Positions 49,936-58,686 of a stretch of DNA of 64,000 bases are shown here, one piece after another (position 1 is the stretch's first letter; each line of letters opens with the position of its first letter). Position numbers and translations under genes: made by a program. The DNA comes from Lingula anatina (Eukaryota; Brachiopoda; Lingulata; Lingulida; Lingulidae), in contig NW_019775661.1 of assembly GCF_001039355.2 (NCBI RefSeq), positions 118,108 to 182,107 of the forward strand. Reading direction: 5' to 3'. The notes below the pieces were generated by a model. It made no database searches and had not been told where the DNA came from. It worked only from the letters and a program-made list of their open reading frames with translations.

Positions 49936-49982
<47 letters not shown>
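49936..49982. repeat. (TTA)n microsatellite, length differs between copies
   Basis: About 15 TTA units here against about 4 at the matching place in copy B (near 54,970). Confidence 0.95.
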
Positions 49983-50042
49983 GAAACCAAACGACCCGTG
50001 AATATCTCAAGGACTTTACGTCATTGCCTTCGTTGATTTGAT

Positions 50043-50165
50043 AGTTAACAGGCTAATACCAAAGGTAATGGATGGGTTTTGATTAGAAATTTTTGGTTAG
50101 GTCAGAAATGGGCTAACAAAGATTTTGGCAGCAACCCATTAATTAATTAGTCAATTAATTAACTG
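50043..50165. repeat. dispersed repeat fragment related to 52,763-52,877
   Basis: Starts AACAGGCTAATACCAAA and has the same order of short words as 52,763-52,877 (AACAGGTTAACGCCAAA ... GGTTTTATTAGAA ... CCATTAATT). Both also occur in copy B. Probably decayed members of one repeat family; type unknown. Confidence 0.4.
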
Positions 50166-50310
50166 GTCAATTAAGAAATTGCAGCCTGCTTTCTTTGAGT
50201 GCTTTCTATTTTTTTATCATGATTTTGTAACGTTGTGTCTTTTTAAAATTAACTTGTACCCAGTGAAAAATGTTATGGGATGCAGGTTTTTTGTAGAGTC
50301 ATACTTCACA

Positions 50311-50924
50311 CACCCTGAGCTTCAGAGCTAACTTGACACTAACCTTTTCACTGTAGCCTATCTCCATCGTGTCAAGTAACCTCTGACCAGATTCGAGTGC
50401 CCCCGCCGCCCGCCAATCAAATTTAAAGCCCGCACTCAATGACTCATTGAACGATCTAGCCAATGAACGCGAACGAGTCAAAGCGCGCTTTGTTCAAATC
50501 CGGACCAATCAAAGATAAGGCTGAATATCAGGGACTTGCCGTAACCTGTGGGCAGCACGCAAAATACATCATCCCTCAGTAGATAATGATGCAGGGCATC
50601 ATACTGCTCTGGTTTCAATTCCGATATACTCCATGCTTTCTTTGTGTACGGTTATGCACTCGGAACCACTCGGAACTACTCGGATGTCTCCGCACTCGAC
50701 AATAACTATGTTGTTAGTATGGAGCTTGCGGAATCAGCCGAGGATTGCCGATTGACGATCAACCAATCAGCGTTTTCACCAAACTTTGGTGAAAAATTTT
50801 GAAACATGGATTCGATTGGCTTATATAAAATAGGTCAAACTATTTTCGTCAGAGGTTACTTGACACGATGGAGATAGGCTACAGTGAAAAGGTTAGTGTC
50901 AAGTTAGCTCTGAAGCTCAGGGTG
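50311..50924. mobile_element. 614-bp non-autonomous DNA transposon with perfect 77-bp terminal inverted repeats
   Basis: The ends (50,311-50,387 and 50,848-50,924) are exact reverse complements over 77 bp, beginning CACCCTGAGCTTCAGAGC. The element is flanked by an imperfect 8-bp duplication (ACTTCACA / ATGTCACA). Copy B holds the empty site, reading straight through ACTTCACAAGACGG. It has no transposase. An 8-bp duplication suits hAT or P superfamilies; the class is not settled. It lies in intron 1 of the methyltransferase gene, 98 bp downstream of the exon 1 donor. Confidence 0.9.
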
Positions 50925-51021
50925 ATGTCACAAGACGGATAGGTATAAGTATTCAGGTCATGATCTTACCGTCGACTCTAAATGCATACAAAGATGACAG
51001 TGAGCATTGGCCTGTACCTAC

Positions 51022-51187
51022 CCCTGCTGAAAATACCATGAAACACATTCCTTAGGGTTACGATATGGGGTAAATCACTTCCATAGTATTCCTTCAGATA
51101 CGCTTGAGTATCGAACAGAGAATGGTAGTCCTCTCCGTCATGTAACACTTGCTCAGATTGAGCTTCACTGTCCTTGTTGGTAGACAT
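51022..51187 (-). CDS. NNMT/PNMT-family methyltransferase, exon 1 (copy A)
   Basis: First coding exon, residues 1-55 plus one base, ATG at 51,185-51,187, donor GTAGGT. The segment DYHSLFDTQAYLKEYYG (from residue 20) corresponds to the N-terminal AdoMet-contacting region of NNMT (FNPRDYLEKYY); Tyr30 aligns with the family tyrosine near AdoMet. Joined to exons 2 and 3 it gives an intact 262-aa enzyme, against 264 aa for human NNMT. The 2.85-kb intron 1 carries the N gap, a poly-C MITE and the 614-bp inverted-repeat element. The exon lies inside the direct duplication and has a second copy at 55,415-55,580. Confidence 0.85.
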
Positions 51188-51473
51188 GTCGTATCCGGCT
51201 GTTGGCGCAAGGGCTCAAGTGCGCAGCCCCATCACGCATGGGGGGGTTCGTATTAAAAAACATCTAAGTAGTGGTTGCACTATAATTTTAAGTGGCTGAA
51301 TTGATATGCTGGAATTTAAAAAAATTTCATGGGTTTTGGGACAGTGCCCCTGCAAGATGTTTCAACTTATTGGAAAGTAAAATGATCCCTTTAGTTTTAA
51401 AAAAGCTCATAATGACCCATGATGAAAAGTTCATTTCGCGTTATTTTTGTTCAAGTTGCCATGTTTTTTTTCG

Positions 51474-51910
51474 TGTTCATCATCACACATCGCACGGACT
51501 TTCCTTGGCCATCGTACTAGCAAGATGTCAATCCCCCAGATTTTTTTCCTTTGGGGGTACCTTATAGAAAGGATCTATGCTGACAATCCACTAACTCTAG
51601 ACACTTTTAAGACCAACAAACGAAGAGAAGTAGGAAACAGTCCGGCTGACACGGGTACAAGAGTCACTGCCAATTTCAATGATTATGTGTCCGCTGTTAT
51701 TCAGCAGCGAGGAGCGTGGATAGAGCACATTATCAATGATTAGAATTTGGCTACCTTAAAGGTTTTAAACTTCTGCAGAGTTTGCAAGGATAAAATGGTC
51801 ATCCTTATGGAACAATTTAGTGAAAGAAAGTTGGTAATATCTTAATTACATGTACATCAAAATTATTATGGAAAATGAAATAGGTCTTTTTTTATGGACC
51901 ACTCTGTATA
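51474..51910 (+). pseudogene. mariner/Tc1-like transposase C-terminal remnant (copy A)
   Basis: The frame at 51,474-51,743 resembles the C-terminus of mariner-type DDE transposases: FFLWGYLIERIYADNPLTLD matches the family pattern DFFLWGYLK..VY...P.TLEEL, followed by ANFNDYVSAVIQQRGAWIEH. The catalytic part is missing and a frameshift lies upstream. TTTATGGACCACTCTGTA at about 51,891-51,908 looks like the 3' terminal inverted repeat; no 5' partner was found. A fossil, not a working gene. Confidence 0.6.
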
Positions 51911-52762
51911 TTAGGGATTACTGACAAACTTGTTTATATTGTGAGTTATCGCTTTTCAAAGAGACCTGTCCAATATAATTTCACGTGATAGCAGATAAAA
52001 CCAGAAAGAAGTCATTAAAAAGAATTTCTGGTATCATTTTGAGGTACCTACATCCAGAATTATTAATTCTGCTGTTTAAATGATTTTGATTACTGTCCTG
52101 GTGCTAGAGAAAATCATAAAAGCAAATAAGGTGTTTTTCTCCCCCCAAAAATGTGGAAAGTATGACTTATTTTTTAATAGCAAATAAGAACAGTTGCATT
52201 CTTTGTACGGTTTTATCCATTTCCCCCTTAACCCCTGAGAGCGCTCGATATGTAAACAGTTTTGATTCATCTCTATTTTCAACGTATCCCTGCACAGTTT
52301 TGTATTTTTGTATGTAAGTACTAAATAAATAGATAAATAAAAATAAAGAGACATTATTGAACACCACCAAGAAAGGAAAATTAACTTATTTTGAAAATGT
52401 TGGAATGTTTTGAAAATGCTGAAATGTTGGAATATTCCAACAAAATATTATGTGTGCATCTATGAATTAAATAAGATGCAAGTAAGACAAAATGCATCAT
52501 TCAACCAGCTTATTTTGTTCATTTATTAATTTTTTTCGTTGTAACTTCAAGTGGCTGTATATATTTTTTTTATTTTGTATAACCTTTTTTTTATTTTGGT
52601 ACCTTTGTGGTAATAAATTGCATATTTGGTAAATTATTCATAACGCAAATCAAATGATCCAAGTAGGCATGGATTGATGACCCGTAAAAATGTGCCAACC
52701 CCTTTTTACCAAGGAGATTTTTGTCAAGGAGATTGCGTTTTTGCATTAGTTGGTTTGCTAGT

Positions 52763-52877
52763 GAACAGGTTAACGCCAAAAACCATGGAGGAGGTTTTAT
52801 TAGAATTTTTAAGGTGAGACAAAAACGGGTTACCTTAAATTCGATAAGATTCTGGCGGAAATCCATTAATTGATGGT
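52763..52877. repeat. dispersed repeat fragment related to 50,043-50,165
   Basis: Second decayed member of the same unclassified family within copy A; also present in copy B near 57,240-57,350. Confidence 0.35.
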
Positions 52878-53274
52878 TTTAATTCATATTGGCTGGATAC
52901 TGGAGGCCTGCCATGTAAATCCACATATTGGTAAAAATTGTCATCTCAAGCCCTAGCAAGGTGTAATCTCAGTCCAAAGCTCGGTGTTATCTCGGGGTGT
53001 GGCATCTAAATACCAGTACTCTTTCCCATATAAATTTGCACGCGAATTACTGAAATAAATACGCTTCTTTTCATTTTTCGGCTGTCATTTTACATCTGAA
53101 CATCTGGTTTTAGAGTAATTTGGTATAGGCGTTAAGGAGCTTTAATGTTGTTACAATCATTGCTAAAAGATGGCGCCACAACAAAATCACAAAAGAGTAA
53201 TAATGCGGGTACAATTATTGTTCTGTAGTTTAGATGGTATAAACACGACGACTCAATGAGACCGTGACACCGGA

Positions 53275-53330
53275 TTGAATAGATAATAAAAATGATATGT
53301 TGATACATATCATTTTTATTATCTATTCAA
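53275..53330. repeat. perfect 25-bp inverted repeat with 6-bp loop (hairpin)
   Basis: The left arm TTGAATAGATAATAAAAATG plus ATATG is exactly complementary to the right arm; the loop is TTGATA. The sequence TGATATGTTGATACATAT from the apex is repeated directly just after the right arm (53,331-53,348). In copy B one arm has one substitution. Could be a small foldback element or a transcribed hairpin; function unknown. Confidence 0.9.
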
Positions 53331-53607
53331 TGATATGTTGATACATATTAACATATACAGTATGTATACATGTTAAGTAGACTATACGCCGTGAAAAGGC
53401 TTAAATAAGTCGAAATTATAGATGGAAGGAATAGATTTAAATTATATGTTAAATGAAAGTGCAATTGGCAATTGCCCAATATGATAAGAATATAAATATT
53501 CAAATGTAATATTATTTTATGGATAGGTTTTAGTTTTCTTTTACGTCTCCTAAGTGTTAATTTTTTTAAAGATAGATGGGAAGACCTAAGTTCCACCTAA
53601 ATTCCAC

Positions 53608-53637
53608 CAAGGAGTTATAACAGAGTATAACTCCTTG
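53608..53637. mobile_element. 30-bp palindromic mini-insertion with 7-bp target duplication
   Basis: CAAGGAGTTATA and its inverse TATAACTCCTTG are joined by a 6-bp spacer and flanked on both sides by ATTCCAC (53,601-53,607 and 53,638-53,644). Copy B has a single ATTCCAC (58,077-58,083) and no insert. This looks like a transposon reduced to its two ends. Confidence 0.75.
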
Positions 53638-54156
53638 ATTCCACTAGGAACTATTATTTTAAAAGCTTTCTTCCCGTAAGTGATTACTGTTGCTGGACAA
53701 GTCTTTAAAAAGTTTATATGCCTCAGGGTAGAAGTGGTATAGTGTGAAACCAGTTCACAATGCAACCCTGATCTGCATTCTTCTTGAGAAGAGCAAGACC
53801 TAAAATTTATCTGGCGCACTGCTACAGTTGAGCCCAGACCGTAAGAAAATGATTTTCACAGCTACCACACTTTTCCCCTAACTGGAACTTAGTTTTGCGC
53901 TGAAAATCCTGGGATCGTGTTGTTTTATTCCTCTTCCATACACCTGCTTATACAGTCAAGGAAGATAAACAAATAATTCAAAAAGTGTCTGTGAAACTAA
54001 TAAAAAGTCCTGAGCTGAATAAAATGCAAAAGAGAAAAAAAAAGAAAACAAATGTCTGAAGACAAAGTGCACTCGACTCCTTGACTAAAGATATAAATTT
54101 TCGCGTGAACCATATAAGAGCATCTCTCACAGATGCGGATAATATTGTTATCTCTC

Positions 54157-54157
54157 N
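54157..54157. other. single-N junction between the two duplication copies
   Basis: One N separates the right end of copy A (GTTATCTCTC) from the poly-C start of copy B. It is a likely contig join rather than a sequenced junction. Confidence 0.95.
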
Positions 54158-54290
54158 CCCCCCCCCCCTTCAAATAATCCTGGATCCGCCCCTGCACCAG
54201 TCTAGTCATATTTCTGTAAGACTGTGCAGACTGTTATAAATAATCTGCCTGGCTATGTATATCTGTTTCGCGCCATTCAGACTCAGAGCA

Positions 54291-54457
54291 TGGGCGGATC
54301 CAGAGCTATTTACTGACAGTCTTCCAAATTATCTTTGTTGATTCATACTCCAATTTTGACCGAATTCCAACAGAAAAAATTAGATACCCATCAATGTAAA
54401 CTTGAAAATCTGACCGTCTTCCGGAAGACCCAGAAGAAGGCCTAAATCCGCCGCTGC
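54291..54457. mobile_element. 167-bp hAT-like MITE, present only in copy B
   Basis: The ends TGGGCGGATCC and (reversed) GCAGCGGCGGATTTAGG are imperfect inverted repeats of the CAGNGGCGGAT type. The flanks are TCAGAGCA and TGAGAGCA, an 8-bp target duplication with one mismatch. Copy A (near 49,430) shows the uninterrupted site CTCAGAGCAACAG. It interrupts the exon-like segment seen in copy A. Confidence 0.75.
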
Positions 54458-55414
54458 TGAGAGCAACAGTGTGGTGACACCCTGCTTCGCTCAGTTCAAG
54501 CACCCTAAAGTCGGTCACCTGTATGCGAAATTGCAAAATCTACTTTGCAGCCGTTGGCGACCAGCCCAAAGATGCATATAACGAAACACAGCAGTGCTAT
54601 AGACAAGGTACATGTAGTCGGTCAGTTGGTTCTGACATACCTGACTACACATTTCTCTGTTCACATACTCATGTGAGACAAAAGTTTAAAAAATCAATGC
54701 ATTTTCACCAAGACATGCTCTTTAAACTGAAATGTTCCATATTAAATGTCAAGTCTGTATAAACAGTTCAATTACGCAATGCTATAAAAATGTAGCTGCA
54801 CCTTAAAGGAGTAGTTTATTACTTTAACCACTATCAGACAATTTAGGAGAAGAGGGTTATCGTTTCTTAAGTCTTACCAAGGAAGTGTATGAGAAGACCT
54901 TCTCAAACATCTCCTTGGTCTACAGGGTAACTAACCCTATTTCACTGTTATACAGTGTAGGGCCTACCCCTTATTATTATTATTTTATAGAAACCAAACG
55001 ACCCGTGAATATGTCAAGGACTTTACGTCATTGCCTTCGTTGATTTGATAGTTAACAGGCTAACACCAAAGGTAATGGATGGGTTTTGATTAGAAATTTT
55101 TGGTTAGGCCAGAAATGGGCTAACAAAGATTTTGGCAGCAAACCATTAATTAATTGGGCAATTAATTAATTGGTCAATTAAGTAATTGCAGCCTGCTTTC
55201 TTTGAGTGCCTTCTATTTTTTTTATCATGATTTTGTAACGTTGTGTCTTTTTAAAATTAACGTGTACCCAGTGAAAAATGTTATGGGATGCAGGTTTTTT
55301 GTAGAGTCATACTTCACAAGACGGATAAGTATTCAGGTCATATAGCGGAACCCATGATCTTACCGTCGACTCTAAACGCATTCAAAGATGACAGTGAGCA
55401 TTGCCTGTACCTAC

Positions 55415-55580
55415 CCTTGCTAAAAATACCATGAAACACATTCCTTAGGGTTACGATATGGGGTAAATCACTTCTATAGTATTCCTTCAGATACGCTTGA
55501 GTATCGAACAGAGAATGGTATTCCTCTCCGTCATGTAACACTTGCTCATATTGAGCTTCACTGTCCTTGTTGGTAGACAT
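55415..55580 (-). CDS. NNMT/PNMT-family methyltransferase, exon 1 (copy B)
   Basis: Second copy of the first coding exon: same length (166 nt), intact ATG (55,578-55,580) and intact phase-1 GTAGGT donor. By hand alignment it differs from copy A at 5 positions, 4 of them changing an amino acid (Ser11Tyr, Asp20Glu, Gly36Arg, Arg55Lys). No second copy of exons 2 and 3 exists in the window. Either it is the other allele placed in tandem by the assembler, or an alternative first exon that could splice to the same exons 2 and 3, or an orphan exon after partial duplication. Confidence 0.6.
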
Positions 55581-55863
55581 GTCGTATCCGGCTGTTGGCG
55601 CAAGGGCTCATGTGCGCAGCCCCATCACGCATGGGGGGTTCGTATTAAAAAACATCTAAGTATCGGTTGCACTATAATTTTAAGTGCCTGAATAGATATG
55701 CTGGAATTTAAAAAGATTTCATGGGTTTTGGGACAGTGCCCCTGCAAGATGTTTCAACTTATTGGAAAGTAAAATGATCCCTTTAGTTTTAAAAAAGCTC
55801 ATAATGACCCATGATGAAAAGTTCATGTCGCGTTATTTTGTTCAAGTTGCCATGTCTTTTTCG

Positions 55864-56298
55864 TGTTTATCATCACACATCGCACGGACTTTCCTAGGCC
55901 ATCGTACTAGCAAGATGTCAATCCCCCAGATTTTTTTCCTTTGGGGGTACCTCATAGAAAGGATCTATGCTGACAATCCACTAACTCTAGACACTTTGAA
56001 GACCAACAAACGAAGAGAAGTAGGAAACAGTCCGGCTGACACGGGTGCAAGAGTCACTGCCAATTTCAATGATCATGTGTCCGCTGTTATTCAGCAGCGA
56101 GGAGCGTGGATAGAGCGCATTATCAATGATTAGAATTTGGCTACCTTAAAGGTTTTAAACTTCTGCAGAGTTTGCAAGGATAAAATGGTCATCCTTATGG
56201 AAAATTTAGTGAAAGAAAGTTGGTAATATCTTAATTACATGTACATCAAAATTATGATGAAAAATGAAATAGGTCGTTTTTTATGGACCACTCTGTAT
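55864..56298 (+). pseudogene. mariner/Tc1-like transposase C-terminal remnant (copy B)
   Basis: Counterpart of the remnant in copy A. Here the frame stays open further upstream (from 55,762), so the frameshift in copy A is a later change. The likely 3' terminal repeat is at about 56,277-56,298. Still lacks the catalytic region. Confidence 0.6.
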
Positions 56299-57750
56299 AT
56301 TAGGGATTACTGACAAACTTGCTTATATTGTGAGTTATCGCTTTTTAAAGAGACCAGTCCAATATAATTTCACGTGATAGCAGATAAAACCAGAAAGAAG
56401 TCATTAAAAAGAATTTCTGGTATCATTTTGAGGTACCTCCATCCAGAATTATTAATTCTGCTGTTTAAATGATTTTGATTACTGTCCTGGTGCTAGAGAA
56501 AATCATAAAAGCAAATAAGGTGTTTTTCTCCCCCCAAAAATGTGGAAAGTATGACTTATTTTTTAATAGCAAATAAGAACAGTTGCATTCTTTGTACGGT
56601 TTTATCCATTTCCCCCTTAACCCCTGAGAGTGCTCGATATGTAAACAATTTTGATTCATCTCTATTTTCAACGTATCCCTGCACAGTATTGTATTTTTGT
56701 ATATAAGTACTAAATAAATAGATAAATAAAAATAAAAAGACATTATTGAACACCATCAAGAAAGGAAAATTAACTTATTTTGTTTATATCAGAAGAAAAA
56801 AATCATTTGCAGCGGTTGTTATTAGAACGGGTTTTAAATAAGCTCTAAAGGTAGGGTGTTCTACATCATCTACTAGAAACACATAGACTCCGGCTGAAAT
56901 GTTGGAATATTCCAACAAAATATTATGTGTGCATCTATGAATTAAATAAGATGCAAGTAAGACAAAAGGCATCATTCAACCAGCTTATTTTGTTCATTTA
57001 GATTTATTAATTTTTTTCGTTGTAACTTCAAGTGGCTGTTTATATTTTTTATTTTGAATAACTTTTTTTTTTTGGTACCTTTGTGGTGATAAATTGCATA
57101 TTTGGTAAATTATTCATAACGCAAATCAAATGATCCAAGTAGGCATGGATTGATGACCCTTAAAAATGTGCCAACCCCTTTTTACCAAGGAGATTTTTGT
57201 CAAGGAGATTGCGTTTTTGCAATAGTTGGTTTGCTAGTGAACAGGTTAACGCCAAACACCATGGAGGAGGTTTTATTAGAATTTTTAAGGTGAGACAGAA
57301 ACGGGTTGCCTTAAATTCGATAAGATTTTGGCGGTAATCCAATAATTAATGGTTTTAATTTATATTGGCTGGATACTGGAGACCTGCCATGTAAATCCAC
57401 ATATTGGTAAAAATTGTCATCTCAAGCCCTAGCAAGGTGTAATCTCAGTCCAAAGCTGGGTGTTATCTCGGGGTGTGGCATCTAAATACCAGTACTCTTT
57501 CCCATATAAATTTGCACGCGAATTACTGAAATAAATACGCTTCTTTTCATTTTTCGGCTGTCATTTTACATCTGAACATCTGGTTTTAGAGTAATTTGGT
57601 ATAGGCGTTAAGGAGCTTTAATGTTGTTACAATCATTGCTAAAAGATGGCGCCACAACAAAATCACAAAAGAGTAATAATGCGGGTACAATTATTGTTCT
57701 GTAGTTTAGATGGTATAAACACGACGACTCAATGAGACCGTGACACCGGA

Positions 57751-57806
57751 TTGAATAGATAATAAAAATGATATGTTGATACATATCGTTTTTATTATCT
57801 ATTCAA
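57751..57806. repeat. hairpin, copy B (one mismatch)
   Basis: Same 25-6-25 inverted repeat as at 53,275, with one A-to-G change in the right arm. Confidence 0.9.
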
Positions 57807-58416
57807 TGATATGTTGATACATATTAACATATACAGTATGTATACATGTTAAGTAGACTATACGCCGTGAAAAGGCTTAAATAAGTCGAAATTATAGATG
57901 GAAGGAATAGATTTAAATTATATGTTAAATGAAAGTGCAATTGGCAATTGCCCAATATGATAAGAATATAAATATTCAAATGTAATATTATTTTATGGAT
58001 AGGTTTTAGTTTTCTTTTACGTCTCCTAAGTGTTAATTTTTTTAAAGATAGATGGGAAGACCTAAGTTCCACCTAAATTCCACTAGGAACTACTATTTTA
58101 AAAGCTTTCTTCCCGTAAGTGATTACTGTTGCTGGACAAGTCTTAAAAAAGTTTATATGCCTCAGGGTAGAAGTGGTATAGTGTGAAACCAGTTCACAAT
58201 GCAACCCTGATCTGCATTCTTCTTGAGAAGAGCAAGACCTAAAATTTATCTGGCGCACTGCTACAGTTGAGCCCAGACCGTAAGAAAATGATTTTCACAG
58301 CTACCACACTTTTCCCCTAACTGGAACTTAGTTTTGCGCTGAAAATCCTGGGATCGTGTTGTTTTATTCCTCTTCCATACACCTGCTTATACAGTCAAGG
58401 AAGATAAACAAATAAT

Positions 58417-58686
58417 TCAAAAAGTGTCTGTGAAACTAATAAAAAGTCCTGAGCTGAATAAAATGCAAAAGAGAAAAAAAAGAAAACAAATGTCTGAAGA
58501 CAAAGTGCACTCGACTCCTTGACTAAAGATATAAATTTTCGCGTGAACCATATAAGAGCATCTCTCACAGATGCGGATAATATTGTTATCTCCCAATTCC
58601 TCTGGGCCTTTTATCTGAAGAAACTGGCGTATTAATAATCTCAAACCTTCTGGCAGCTTGCATCCATAATCGTTGTACAGTGCTTT
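58417..58686 (-). other. open frame spanning the right edge of copy B, unrecognised
   Basis: A 90-codon minus-strand open stretch with protein-like composition (for example LPEGLRLLIRQFLQIKGPEE, then IIRICERCSYMVHAKIY). It crosses the point where similarity to copy A stops. There is no clear start or family; it may be an exon or an old transposon fragment. Confidence 0.2.

Larger units (their letters stand above)
49303..54156. repeat. direct duplication, copy A
   Basis: From the poly-C tract to the single N at 54,157, this 4.85-kb segment repeats in the same orientation at 54,158-58,593. Long stretches are nearly identical, including the first exon of the methyltransferase, a mariner remnant and a perfect hairpin. 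Copy A alone has the 614-bp inverted-repeat element, a longer TTA microsatellite and the 30-bp palindrome. Likely an uncollapsed haplotype. Confidence 0.95.
54158..58593. repeat. direct duplication, copy B
   Basis: A 4.4-kb segment matching copy A in the same orientation. It lacks the 614-bp element and the 30-bp palindrome, has a 167-bp MITE that copy A lacks, and has a different, longer segment near 56,782-56,895. Similarity stops at about 58,593, where unique sequence begins. Confidence 0.95.

Noticed and set aside
50460-50520. GTTCAAATCC, considered as a tRNA T-arm
   Set aside because: No acceptor stem or anticodon arm around it; lies inside the 614-bp element.
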